From: Hydractinia symbiolongicarpus | Taxonomy: Eukaryota; Cnidaria; Hydrozoa; Anthoathecata; Hydractiniidae | Assembly (NCBI RefSeq): GCF_029227915.1 | Contig: NC_079876.1 | Coordinates: 18,540,001-18,604,000, forward strand | Length of the DNA: 64,000 nucleotides | Direction of reading: 5' to 3' | Shown here: one piece after another, positions 24,782 to 37,525 of the stretch | Numbering within the stretch: the first letter of the stretch is position 1 | How the letters are laid out: each line of letters starts with the position of its first letter | The notes under the pieces: model-generated | Seen by the model: only the letters and a program-made list of their open reading frames with translations | What the model was told of the DNA's origin: nothing | The model's database searches: none | Translations under genes and position numbers: made by a program

Positions 24782-25007
24782 AGACAGTCATTGACGCAAA
24801 AAAAAGTTGGTTGTGATTCTTTATGTAAGCGTTTCAAACATATGTATAATCACATTTTTTCACTTTAAGTGTGGTGAAGTCATTGCGCCTTTGGACTATA
24901 TAATTGTACACGAATTTTACTATATGCATTCGTATTTCGACCATATAAATACACATTTCGACGATATAAATTATACACTTTTTGTAAATATTGAAAATTA
25001 TTGTGGC

Positions 25008-25013
25008 AATAAA
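25008..25013 (+). terminator. Poly(A) signal of the amine oxidase gene
   Basis: Canonical AATAAA 227 bases after the TAA stop at 24779-24781, giving a 3' UTR of about 250 nt. Inferred from position and sequence. Confidence 0.6.
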
Positions 25014-26372
25014 ATAATACTTCAAAGCATAATTTTAAGAGTTTAAATTTTTCAGAATAGACCTTTCCCGAATTTCCTAATTATGTCAAACCCAATTAAA
25101 GCGGTCGATACTAAAAATGATTCTCATTCCTAAGTTAGCAAAAGGTAGAATAAATTACCTAATTTCGTAAATATTTCTGTTCGTTAAGTGCCTCAACTCC
25201 GAGCTGAATGCAAGTTACGGTCAAACCCTTCATATAGTCGAACTTCCTAAGAATACCCACGTTTTCAAAATAATTTTTTTCTTCAAATCTAATTAACATC
25301 AACCAGAATATTGCTCTAAAAACTTTTTTTTTCATGATAATTTAATATTCTATCTGAATATCCTAATTTGAAGAGCACAGCATCATAAAATTTTGAATGA
25401 CGTCATAATTATTATAATTTATGAATTTCAGGAAAGATGCATTGTTGCCTGGAAGTAAAAGTGTATGATAGGGTAATTCAGGGAATTACTTTGAAACTAT
25501 TTTTTCAAATTTTTCATTCCAATAATTTTCATTCTCCCTATTGCCTTATTGTAAGACAGTTGCAAAAAGAAAAGTATCCGTAGCAATCAACCTTAAAACT
25601 TGCAGCGCAGATTATGCAGATTACGTGACCGAAGGGTTGGGCTGATCGCTTATTCTAAAAAAGCGTCCTCTTTAAATGAACGCATTGATTAACCTGTGAA
25701 ACTTTAGAGTGAAAATGCTGCATGGTTTGTTTTTGTTAATAACGTGATAACATGTTAATCGAATACCCCTGACTTTTCTAGTAGCTTTTTTTCCTTAATC
25801 TGACGATAAAACGGCAAAAAATGCTCTGAAGAACATCAGCAGGAGTTATGCCACGTCTTTCTTCAAAGCCACTAATTCATATTATTTGAATTTCTCGATA
25901 TTCTAGTAATTTTTTTGCAGAAATTGTTTCGTTTTCGTCTATTTTAGAATTATGCCATATGCAATTTGCACAAATTGCGCCCAGGGAAGTACAATGTTGA
26001 TAAGGTTTTAACGCGCTACGCGCTATAAAACTATTCGTTCAGGATCTGAGTTGTCTTCAATGTAGAATATGTAGAACTATATATAGAATGTAGAACTATA
26101 AACAATGTATCGGAGTGAAATAAATTTAACGTTTGTCTAAAACCTGACCCGACGAACTTGTCGCCTTCAGGGGATCAACATCATCGTTTTTCTTTCTTAT
26201 CTTGGTTCTTTCCTTGCATACCAGTTTGCAGCAAAAAATATTTCTCATCGCCTTTTCGTAACAGAATAAATTTCAAAAAGATGAGACCGAAGCAGCTCTT
26301 CATTTGATAGTAGCAAATTGTTTGCACTAAGGCCACGGGTTCTCATCACGATGATAGTAGAGGCAACGAGCT

Positions 26373-27066
26373 CACAATAAACACATAAAAGAGAAATACG
26401 AAAGCTTAAATTATTTCGGTATTTTGTATATCTACCGTAACATTTTATCCAAAATATTGAAAGAACGGTTTGCTTTTCAGACCCAAACTTATAATCAAGA
26501 AAATCAATAAACCTGAAACGTCCTGTGCGTGCTGACAATGCAGTGTTTTCGAATTTAAAAATCGAACATAGACGTTGTTTTTTTATAAGAAACCAGGAGA
26601 AGTGCCTAGTTCTAAAAGTTTCTTATTTGTAGGCTGAAATTCCATGTTTTTAGTTTCAAATGTTTTTTATTTACTTTCTTAGTAAAATAGGAGTTTCTTA
26701 TATCAAATAAATAGCTAGTTCTAAAAGTTTCTTTAATCTTTGGACTAGTTGGTTTCAAAATAAAAAAATATATATCATTTTTGGTTTTAAAGTCTCTCCT
26801 TAGTGATGATTGTAACATCTTCTTCAATTAACTGTAAGAATTAGCTAGAAACAAGTTTCTTATTTTAGAAATAGACATAGAATGTGGTAGTAAAAGTTTC
26901 TTAATTTTTGAAGATTCTACATGTAGGTTTCTTATAAACATGTTTCTTATAAAAAACAACAACGTGTATTTCAAACGATCGTAACGTAACAGATGTAAAC
27001 ATTGATTTAAATTCGTTTACATATTGTTATGTTTATAATAAAACATCAACACTAAATCACCAAACT
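26373..27066 (+). repeat. Dispersed repeat, copy 1, interrupted by a MITE
   Basis: Excluding 26571-26966, this region aligns with 47321-47606. Shared blocks include aacacataaaagagaaata, acccaaacttataatcaag, cgatcgtaac with taacagatgtaaac, and catcaacact with aatcac. It is diverged and non-coding, and probably an old transposon fragment. Confidence 0.7.
26571..26966 (+). mobile_element. 396-bp TA-flanked MITE (Tc1/mariner-like)
   Basis: Inverted termini (gacgttgttttttt...aagaaac against its reverse complement, about 25 bp with one 3-bp length difference) are flanked by TA at 26569-26570 and 26967-26968. The related repeat at 47321-47606 runs through this point without the insert and has a single TA there, an in-window empty site. 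The interior repeats a 'tctaaaagtttctt' motif three or four times. No transposase frame. Confidence 0.75.
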
Positions 27067-29525
27067 ACATTGAAGCCAAAAAAGACAAAGTTTTGTGGTT
27101 TTGCTTTCGCTAAAGAAAAAATGCATTGTGAGCCATAAACTGTTGCGGATAAAGAAATATAAAAAAATTATCGGGGACCAACTTATGAGATTGAAAAGAT
27201 AGAAAACCGTAAAAGCCTAATTAAACAACCAAACTATATTTAACGTCTGTGTTCATTAAACACCCCTCCCTCAACGTATTTATTAGAGAATTTTATAGTA
27301 CGTTATATTTTTAACATTTGTCAAGATAATCAAATGACCCCTAGACTTAAATGAGCTTTTACATAGAAAAAAAACATGCCTGTTGTTGGAATATTGTTGT
27401 CTCAGCTCAATTTTGAACGTAAAATATTTATATAACATTTTGAGAATAAGAATTTCCAAAAGATGGGAGGCATTTATTGCATTTTTTGCTAAAATGGGTG
27501 CTTGTTTGCAGCTGTGCCAGACCACCTTACAGATATTTTTTTAGGCACTTGAACTTTATATCAACAAATAAAACTTTTTCGCAAGAATATAATTGGCAGG
27601 CAAAAAATAGTTTTGTAAACGAGATGCCAGCTTGTACGAATTTCTGCCATTATTGAGTACTTAGCTTTTAAATCGACTAAACCATTTTTTTAATAGAGTT
27701 TTATTTTAATGTACTTACAACTTTTTCAAATAAATTGTAATTATTTTTTATTTTAACTTTTTATACATAATAAATAGATTACATTAATATATTTTATGGA
27801 CACATATTGATAGCAGATTTGTATCTGAAATGTATATATCCTTGTAAAATATTCATGATGAATAAATAAATAAATACCCGGGGAAACAATTTTGTTACAT
27901 GAAAAATACATATATTAATAAATATTTACAATTGATGATCGTATAGCATGAAACTTGAAGTTTTGTAAGTATTTTATCCATGTGTATATATATTTTGAAA
28001 TATATCTAATACGCTTTGCAAAAACACGTTTACCATAAATATACTACAAACAAAAAACTAGGTGACTCTTTATTAATGCATTTATGAGAACTAAAAAACA
28101 CAAGAAAACTGCTATTTGCTAAACATGCGAGTATTATGTAATAAAATAAAATTTATATGTGTACATATTTTCACAAGAGCTATCATAGCTAATCCCACGG
28201 CAACAGGATGTTTCATCTCGTATGCAAATGTTCTAATCTATTGAAAAAGCAAGTGAAAGAAAAGAATAAAAAACCAAAAAAATGCCCAAACAAACTTAAT
28301 AATGCAATGCAACACACAAGGGAAAAAGGCAAGAATTGATTACTTTTTAAATAGTTTAATATACACAATGTCGATTGTATATGTATTTTTTCTCAACAAA
28401 AAAATTCACAAGCAAACTTCTTGACATCTTGTTATATCTAGTTATACAACATTTTAAATTTAGTCTGGGAACTTTCTTTAGCCAGACATGGGTCCCAATT
28501 GCAGCATCTAGCAAGGTATATAGAGATAGCTAAAGGTTTGAACAAAATCACAAAAATAATAAAAAGAACCTATAATTACGGCTCAAAAATTGTTTGAACT
28601 CTGCGTATGAATACTACCTAGCTTGTGAATGTTGGAGCAATAGGTTGTCCTACTTACTAGGTATATAATAAGGCATCTATTTCATCCATGTTTGTTTATT
28701 TTTGCACATTTGTATATATTGCCCTGCAGCTTAGCAGCTAAGAAATGTATGGCTGAATTAGAGCACACTGGCACCAACTTCTTTCAGCTTGTTTATGTTT
28801 CGACGCACACCATGGCTTGCCAACGGCTTCAATGATTTTAAAAAACTAAAACAAATCCGCTGGAATTGACTTAATGTGTGCAAAAACGATATGGAAAGTG
28901 TATCGACTTATTTATCTAAACTTTTTTTTCTCGGCCGCCATTTTGCGCCCGCAACGTGCTTAGGTAACCAGCTCATGCGCGATCTTACTTTCCGCGATCA
29001 AACAGCCGTCAGAAAATACAAAACGTGTTTGTTAAGCAACGAAGTATATATGTTTATAAAAGTTGCAAGACAGATAATATACTAAGAATTTTCTTTTCAC
29101 TTTGTATAGGTGGCGCGCAAAAGTCCTTGGACCGAGGTTGTTGTGATTGTTTCTGATAAACAATAAGCATGCGTACTTTTTTGTTTTGCAACATTAATTA
29201 TTTACAAGCAAACTGTGAGACCCCTCCTTCAATTTTTATACGAATAAAAGGAAAAGATTTCTTAGAAAAAGATCGCGATGTCTTTACATTTTGTGAATGC
29301 TTTAAATTGAATGAAATCAATAAATTCCTAGTCAGTCACGCTTTTTATTCACCTGCAATATATACAAAAGTGACACCAAGGAGGAGTGCTAATAATGCAT
29401 TTTGACGTACAGGACTTTCAATACAAAAATGCGTAGTCTTGTTATGCGCAACTGTACTTTGATTTATTGTTGTTTTTTAAAGAAATTAAGACGTTAAAGA
29501 GATGTGGAAAAAATAGATTCAAACG

Positions 29526-30170
29526 ATGAATGAAGGCGTCGATGAAATCAAAACCTTACTAACACTGGTTGATAAGTTTAAAAAGCATATGAAAGCAACA
29601 CAGGATTACATCTGTGAAGATATAGTAAAAGATCAAAATTTCGACTGCCCAGTAAGGTTTGTTGAATTAAAAATTTTCTTGTCAACATGTGAATTATCAG
29701 AAGTGTCGCAACAGGTGATGCAAAAAGAATTTAGGAAAAAGTCTAAAAAGATAAATACATTCTTGAAGTATCTATCCACCATACTTGACTCGTTATCAAA
29801 GGAAATAAGAATTTACACAGAAAGAATAAAAGGAGAAGAGAAGGCCAAGTGTGAAGAACTTTGTAAAAAATTTGAAACTTCCATTAGGATAGTTATCGAC
29901 ATACGAACTACATTTACATCTGTTAAGGAGATCCGAGTAGGCAGAGAATCCGGAAAGTGCTTGCCAATAAAACTGAAGAAGAAAGGGTTTAAGCAACGTT
30001 CTAGAAAATTGATGAATGACGTATCACAAGAATGTCAATCTTTACAAGAAGGTAGTTATTATGCTGAATCGATCGTCTGCGTTGGCTATGTATTCGCAAG
30101 GGAAATTAACTCTTCGTTAGTGCACTTGGAACACATCATACAACGCTACAAAGCGTACATATCCTCGTAA
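29526..30170 (+). CDS. Intronless 214-aa orphan protein
   Basis: Uninterrupted frame with an in-frame TAG 12 bases before the ATG, so the start is well fixed. The product is basic, Lys/Glu-rich and predicted to be almost entirely helical, with a heptad-like charged region near residues 65-125 and about nine cysteines, including C-x3-C (KAKCEELCKK). No signal peptide, membrane segment or catalytic motif is visible, and I do not recognise a family. Length and amino-acid composition are much more protein-like than the other frames here. It could be a lineage-restricted single-exon gene, an old retrocopy, or the coding exon of a gene with an untranslated 5' exon (a ttttttaaag acceptor-like site precedes it near 29479). 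Confidence 0.5.
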   Translation: MNEGVDEIKTLLTLVDKFKKHMKATQDYICEDIVKDQNFDCPVRFVELKIFLSTCELSEVSQQVMQKEFRKKSKKINTFLKYLSTILDSLSKEIRIYTERIKGEEKAKCEELCKKFETSIRIVIDIRTTFTSVKEIRVGRESGKCLPIKLKKKGFKQRSRKLMNDVSQECQSLQEGSYYAESIVCVGYVFAREINSSLVHLEHIIQRYKAYISS

Positions 30171-33100
30171 CTGGATTTCACAAGAGACATATTTACAGTT
30201 TCATTCTAAAATGCCTATGGCATTACCTTATAAATAACATCGTTCAACATGGCGAGGACAAAAACACAAGTAGCGAATTCACTTGCCGATGAAACTTCAG
30301 GCGTAAATTTTTTGGAGAAAAGCAACAAAGGACATTTTATAAACAGAGCTTTATTATTATTAGTTAAAGAAATCAAATGCATAAATATTTTCAAATTATT
30401 ATCAAACGTAGCCTTAAGCCAAACATGTTTTTTTTAAAAAGAAATTGAATTATGGAGTTCTTAAAACGAACACGTGTAACCATTTTTTTCGGTCCCTAGA
30501 AAGTTTCACTTATCAAGGCATATCTGTATATCTATCGAAAACAGTTACTTCTGTCTTTTTGGAACAAGTATAGCTACGAAACGCGAAGAGTAACGTCAGA
30601 ATTAAATTTGGAAAAAATTACAAATCGGTCAAAAATGAAACCTGAGAAATAAAAATTAAAAAATAAAATTTCATGCATAATTTAACTCATGGTAATTAAA
30701 TAAGTCTGTTTTCACATGTTTCCATGGCCAGTAACTCTAGACCTAAGTGTGGGCGACAAGCGCTAAGTTAGGACTAAAACCAGCCAACGTAACGACTGCA
30801 TCATTTACAGGGTTCGGCGAAAACGCTTAACCAATGATAATATCATATTTTGAACACCGTTTATAGACTAATTTGTTTTTCAAATGATTCTTATTTGCTC
30901 TGACATAAACATACAAGAACACTTATCCTGCAAAATTTGTGGATAAGTGTGTTACATTATTTTTTGAGATGTTTACTGCAACGATTCCTAAGAAAAAGCT
31001 TTGTATTTATGTTATGGAAATTAATAAAGAAGATGTTAATATGAGACACTTTTCGCATTTGTCTACTGCGTTATAATTTATTACAAGCTCGTAAGCTTGT
31101 ATTAAAACGCAAATGTGTCCTACAAGAATGGAAATTTTTGCCTCTCTGAGCACCGACACGGGAGTAGTCGTGTGTTCGAATCTCATCTTGGTAACTATTT
31201 TTACTTTTTTTTCTTTTTACTATCTCGCCCGCGAGGACGTGTTTACTGACTGACCTAACGAAAATTGAAATTTCGAGAAATTTTCTATCAATATTATTGC
31301 CTATCCGAATAGCAAAATATGTCGTGTCTAACTTCAGCTTTTTATACACTTTTTTGGCGAGGTTGTTTGCGTATATCATACTTCTTGTTTACTTATTAGT
31401 TTTGGAAGGAAAAAAGGCTTTAGTCTGATGCCCACTGTGTTGAGTGAAACGTCACAATAATGTGTTACATATCAGAGTTCTCTGTCGTTTTTTTTTTTCT
31501 AACATAAACAACAAAAACAACAGGTAAAAAAGGCAAAGCTAACGACAATGTTCAAGTCAATCACATAATTAGGTATTTATATACTTAATTGACTAATTTA
31601 CAGGAGATGTATGTTGTAATTATGTTGTTTACTAAGTACATTTGGTTATTATTTTAATCTTCAAGCGCTAAATCGGGAAAAACGTTTATTACCGTTTATG
31701 AGGGCAATCAACTCTGTCACGTACTGCCTTCGCAAGGTCGGAAATAATTTTTTTACTAACAGGCTTTAACGCAGAAAGTGAGAAAATATCGAGTTATTGA
31801 TCTATCATGCTTAAAAATAGATAAATCTGTCATAAGATCTATTATAACGCAAAATATGCTATATTTTCGGAACCACGTGTTGTTTTGAGGAAAAAAGCAA
31901 AGTTTTTTAGAGCTGAATAAGAGCTTCGCAACCATATGTTTTTCAACGTACAAATATTTTACTGAGCGTTCGACAAAATAAAATGGAAGGGTGAATTTTT
32001 GTATATAATTTTTTTTCTCCTTTTTGGAATTTTTTTTATAGAAAAATTTTATCACCGAGGGGATTTTTTAAATCATTTTTTGTTTAATTTTTCAATAATC
32101 GGTAAGTGATTATATTCCTTTGCTAAGACTGAAAAAAGATTTTCAAGAAGAATTTCAATTAGTTACCTTTTTTTCAAAAATGTTGAAATCTCTTAAATGA
32201 AAACACCAGGAAACTTGGATAATAAACACAAGAATATAAAAAGGCGACTTTTAAGCATAAATTTACGACTTCTCCAGTTTCGGTAACTACAACGCGCTTA
32301 AAAATGAGATTCGTTTAATCCTTCGCGCCAACCTATTCGATTAGGAACCAACGGGTTGATGACATAAGCGAAGAAATAGTTAAACAAATTTCTAAAAGAA
32401 AATTGAATTTGAGGGTCATGATGACGTCACCAAAATGCTGAAAGTCAAATATCTTTTACAATGTTTGTCTACGTGAGTGGATTGATCACCATACCAATTT
32501 CAAAACTTTTCTAACAAATTCCAAAATTAATATTTGTTTTTCGGAGCATCAATTAAATATGCTTCATTCAGTAAGAAAGCAGACATTGTATAGTTTGAGT
32601 CATTCTTATTATAAAACTTAAAAGCTGATAAAATAACATACCTACGTTGACATGTGACGTACCAAAAGACTAAGTAAGTAACAAAGAGTTAGGTATTAAT
32701 GTAACCATCTACTTTGCAGGTACTAATGTTCGCGGACTGTGGTAGTCAAATTTCGAGAAGCTTGATAGGCGTTGGTTCTGGGGTTTGTTGAACATATCAT
32801 AAGCTGGAGTAGGGTATTCGTCCTACTTTCATTGGAAACTTAAAGTTATTCAAAACTACCGTTGTGTATATTAATAACAATTATATTTCGAAAAATATCA
32901 CAAATTCGGTTCTTCGTATGTCAAATGTAAACTTTACCTCCCGATGTGTAATACGGTTAAATAAAATTCATAATAAAAGATATATGAAAATTCTTAGAAC
33001 AACTGAAGAGGCGCTTACACAAACAACCTTTATCAGAATACTAATGTTTGATAATAAACCATAAGTGAGTCTTAATTAAAACTCATTATTATTATTAAGT

Positions 33101-33787
33101 AGCAAACTGGAATGCGTCCCTTATGTTTCAAAATTTCCCTCTATGCCAAACAAACAAATAAAAAACTAAATCCTAACTAATTTTGACAGGAAGGAAAATG
33201 CCATTGATGTTGCCATGGTGTCGAACAAATAAAAGAAAAATATCAGTTGTGCTGTGTTTTGTAACTGTTTTACGACTGACAGGTAAAACTAGGTCCCTCT
33301 GAAGCTGTGAATTTAGGCAGGCGTATCCCTGAATGACTAACGCTACCATGACATTCAGCATAAAACGACAAATCTTGAAAAGAGCTTTCCAAAATTGACC
33401 TTCTGATCTTATGGAGTCAAAAAAACAATAACCCGAAGTTGGGGGCACTTTTTTGCTAAGTAATAATTTTTTATTTTCTGCCAATAATGGTCTCTATCAC
33501 TGCTTGAAAATTGATGTTATCCAAGCAGAGAACCTGCAGGCTATATCAATAAATAATGCAATTTTTTATGCCGTGACCAACAAAATCAGTACGTAACAAG
33601 CTTTTCTGAAATCCAAGGTATAGCCGTTTTACGTGTTTTAGGACTCCAAAAATGCGTTGGCTTCCAGGGGTTCCAGGGGTTTTGCCCCTGCACCCCGCCA
33701 GGGGACTCACAGCGCCCCCTGAAACCTAGATGTTTCGGCAAGATTACTAAGGAGATATTTCTGTCATAGGGGTAAAATACAGATCAA

Positions 33788-34200
33788 ATACAGATTTGAA
33801 GAATATACCGTGCTACCGAAATGACGTCAATTCTGATTCCAATGATGTCATAATATTGTTTTCCTTCCCACGAGCATGTCAAAATGTCAAACTCGTACAA
33901 AGTTTAATGTAAGTCAATATTTCAGGAAAAACAGACGTTTTTACATTTATCGCTAAAATAAAAACTTCCTTAAAAATATGACTTCATTTTCGATCCCAAT
34001 TATTCCTTTTCTTATAGGAAATAACAATTCTTCTATTCAGTGGGTAAATCTACCAAGAATTAAGGCCGTATCGTAACTAATACTTAGGCGAATTTAATAT
34101 ACCTTAAAATTGTGAAAATGACAATGTGAAAAATGACATTTCGGTTCCCAGTGACGTCATCAAATTAAGTTTTTACCTGAAATTAGTTTGTATTTAGTCT
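33788..34200 (+). repeat. Dispersed repeat, copy 2 (partner at 4630-4890)
   Basis: Diverged relative of the repeat at 4630-4890, with the same order of a cagatttgaag block, TGACGTCA-like palindromes, tattgttttcctt, and an ending ttttacctgaaat-tagtttgta. It carries extra sequence and a second TGACGTCA at 34152-34159. Confidence 0.5.
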
Positions 34201-36814
34201 CATCACCTAAGCATAGGGATCTGTAGTAGGCAAAACTCTTTTTATGATATTGCTGCAGATGTCATAGGCTGTACTTTTAGATCTTTTGCTGATCTTAAGT
34301 GTTTTGAAATAGGTCAAAAATACCTAAGATACAACTGACATACAAACTGATTTAAATTTGATCAACGAGTGAGCATTTAAAAACATTATGGAATTCAATG
34401 CTTACAAATTTAAAGTGTTGAGATACCCCACTGCTGACAACTCTATACAAGATACTATTTCTTACATCACAGAAAGCAGTTATCTGATAGCTGAAAAAAC
34501 TGTGCAAGGAATATGGGTATCATGATGACGATCGACACATCTTTTACGCATTACATTGATAAAATTGTACATAAAATGAGAAACAGGACCAGTTGGATCC
34601 TGCTAACTTTCAATCGGAAATAAACTAGCACTACTTACTGCCTGGAAGTCACTTGTTCTGGCCATTCATGTCCTATGCTAGTGAAACAAAAGGTGAAACT
34701 GGAGTCTATTCAGTGGAATTTTTTCCGAAAAGTGAAAGGTTTCCATTTAAATTGTTACGTTCACTTGCTTAAAGAGCTTAAGAAGAAGATACAGCAATAA
34801 TGCTAGGGTGATCGCCGGTCCCGTCCATGCTGTGGAAGTAAGAAAAAGTAAAAGAATCTAATCAGGTAATATAGAGCATATATGTTATATATGTTTGTTT
34901 ACATATAACATAGATCTCCGATAATAGACCAATCAAAATCCATCATGTGAGCAGATGGGTCCAGAGCTTCTTTCGATGTTTTGATATCAGAGAGCTCTGG
35001 GAACGAGAATGAACATGACCTACTATATGATTTAAAACAAAGTTTTAATTAACTTACTAACCACTCATTTTGTTCAAAAATTTAATTATCCGTTGATCTT
35101 GCCGAACTCTTTCAAAGATGCTACTCGGTACCAAAAAAGGGAGGCGTATATTTGCTAAAAATGATTGACTTAACTCAGGTAATGCGTTTAAGCACAAACG
35201 AGAAGATGGAAAAGTTAAAAATGTCTGTTTTTTTTAACTGTACAACCAAGTAAAAAAAAGTTTGTTGAAACAGTATGTTTATGTTTGTGATAAATTGTGC
35301 ATATTAACTGATTGTATATATATTCCATATTCTAGACCTGTAAATCAGAAATAAATAAAGAGATGAAAAAAAATATTTTTAAGGTATTAGTATAACAACG
35401 AATTTTGATATCTCAAGACATTTCAAGTAGAAAGACAGTGTTGACAGTGTTGATTTTGAAGACCAGACCGACTGGCTTGGTCTAGAAACAAAGACTAATA
35501 ATGCTTTGATATTGAAAATATTCATAGATTTATAAAAATTTGATGTTTTCACATAGAAACGGTAAAATTTTACCTTAAACTTTGCAGAGTGACAACACAC
35601 TACACCCAAAATATAACAGCCTGCTAAAAATACAAGTTTTGTTTACATCTTCGTGATAGCTGAATGATTTATAATTTAGTATTTTTCTACATTTGCTAAA
35701 CGAATGGCTAAAGTAAAAAACAATAGAATATATTTCTTCTTATTGTGATGGTCACGGGTCATTACGTAGAAAAAAATGAAACAAGAAAAAGTTAAAGATC
35801 AAAATAGAAAAAAAATGTTGAACAACATGTGACGAAATATTTTTTTATTGAATACTACCTACTGAGCGTACTTAACAAATTGATATTTACTTTGTGACTG
35901 AAGATAAAGAAAGTAAAAAAGGTTCGTGAAAAAAGATGAAGCCACTATATTGCGCGTTCAATTTGTTGTTGAATATTTCTGGTCTGTATATTTATTCAAA
36001 TTTGGTGCCATCTCATGATAACAAACTTTATCGTTCGAAGCCCGTAGTTTGTTGTGGAAAAGAGACTCAAAAGGTGAAAAAATATTGTTGTTGGTTATTA
36101 CAGATATTTCTTAAGTTCAAAGAAGTTTAAACGAAGGTTTTAAAATGCTGTAACTATTATAGTACGCGAAATATTTTTGGTTATCTACATCTAAGTACAT
36201 CTAAAACCTACTTATTATATACATATTTATTTAAAAATTTAAAAAAAAGAAAGATATATAGATACTTAGTTGTGAAATATAGTTATTAATTTGTTATCAA
36301 AGTGGTTATCTTAGCAGATTTTAGTATTTAGGAATTTATAGTTTTTTCTCTAGTTTAAAATTTCTTTTGTGGCTGCCACAAATTATTTTTTTGTTCGCCT
36401 GTTCTTTAACAGAGTCTCGATATTGATAGCCGTATTTTCTCTGTCGGCTGAAATCATGCAGTGCTAATCACGCACGAAAAAGCCACACGCGAACCCCCAG
36501 ACAATTTTTTTGTATATTTTCCAGCTATTTGTAAATAACAGACCAATCATTATTCAAAGATATTCGGATACCATTGTGAAATTTTTTAACGCTTTACCAA
36601 AGGTCATTTTAGCAATCTGAAACTTGAAAAAAAGAACGAAACAGTGTATTCGTTGGAAAGGTAAGTTTTGTCACTGTTTGCATTAATTCATGCTTTGTGA
36701 TATTTCGAAGAGGATACGCGAAGGCATTTGTGTTTTGAGAAAATTCTGATTTTTAGAACTATTTTTAGGACATTTATTCTGTTTGTTTATATTTTTTACT
36801 CCGCTCTTCAAAAG

Positions 36815-36990
36815 CACATGATCACATACACTTTCTTGATCAGCGCTTTAAGCTCTAATGTGAAAACAAGGTCCAAATTTAATTTTCTATTGGGAAGGGT
36901 CATTGCTTAAATCATCAAATTAAAAAGGCGATTATTTTCTATTGTTATCCTGCTTAAGTCGGTTTTTCCACGGTTCTTATCAACTAGCAT
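36815..36990 (+). mobile_element. Degenerate Helitron 3' fragment
   Basis: Parallels 63308-63508: a gcacatgatc block, cagcg-tt-aag, then ttatcctgc-taagt followed by a weakened hairpin, and a CTAG end at about 36990. No 5' end was found, so this is a truncated relative of the 577-bp element at 62932-63508. Confidence 0.5.
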
Positions 36991-37377
36991 GTCATAAACT
37001 TTTGATTGTTTCCTCGATGCACTCCTTTTGTTATAAAGACGTGCACAGACTAATAACCAGAAGTTGTTAGCCAAAATTAATAAAAAATTGTCGTGCAAAT
37101 TGAAATTTCTGAGTGAATTCTTTTAAAAATATTTACCAGACGTTCTGAATTTTCTTGTGGGACCGAGCCGGCAAAAAAAGTACTGGTGACGTAACAAAGG
37201 AAGTGAAAATATTTATATGGTCATAATAAAAATTTGGGAACATCTGTGGAGATACTAATGCTATAAGGTTTGTGACTTCATCAAAGAATTAAGTTAAGAG
37301 ATTAATTAAGTTAACTATTTTTATGAAATACTGTTTCACAGAGCTCAAGTATATAGTCAAATATTTTCTTCTTTTGA

Positions 37378-37430
37378 CATCATCATCATGATCATCACCA
37401 TCATCACCATCGTTATTACCATCATCATAG
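37378..37430 (+). repeat. (CAT/ATC)n microsatellite
   Basis: Imperfect trinucleotide repeat (catcatcatgatcatcacc and variants) about 100 bases beyond the stop of the minus-strand transporter, probably in its 3' UTR or flank. Confidence 0.8.
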
Positions 37431-37525
37431 GTTGTTCAGGATTATAATTCAGGGGAAGGAAGTAAAAAGTACAATTTCCAGGCTAGCCAGAGGTAAGTAC
37501 AGCAAAAAAATCTTAGTATCAATTT

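Larger units (their letters stand above)
24782..29525. other. Intergenic region, repeats only
   Basis: About 4.7 kb. It holds the amine oxidase 3' UTR and poly(A) signal, faint 'tcgaac' element remnants near 25050-25270, a dispersed repeat at 26373-27066 with a nested MITE, and a very AT-rich stretch at 27540-28450. No credible exon was seen. A TATAAAAG at 29054 could serve the orphan frame downstream, but nothing else supports that. Confidence 0.55.
30171..37525. other. Intergenic region, no gene seen
   Basis: About 7.3 kb with no frame that has both splice sites and recognisable protein content. It contains a dispersed repeat (33788-34200), a GC-rich fragment at 33655-33725 of unknown nature, a B-box-like gttcgaatctc near 31172, a Helitron-like 3' end at 36990, and an ATC/CAT microsatellite at 37378-37430 near the transporter stop codon. 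Confidence 0.55.

Noticed and set aside
31137-31198. Possible tRNA gene
   Set aside because: The T-arm-like gttcgaatctc is present, but the T stem pairs poorly and no acceptor stem or A box could be formed.
31071-31379. Minus-strand 102-aa frame containing EIRTHD
   Set aside because: That peptide is typical of translated tRNA-like or SINE sequence. The B-box-like string near 31172 supports this, but no full tRNA or SINE could be delimited.
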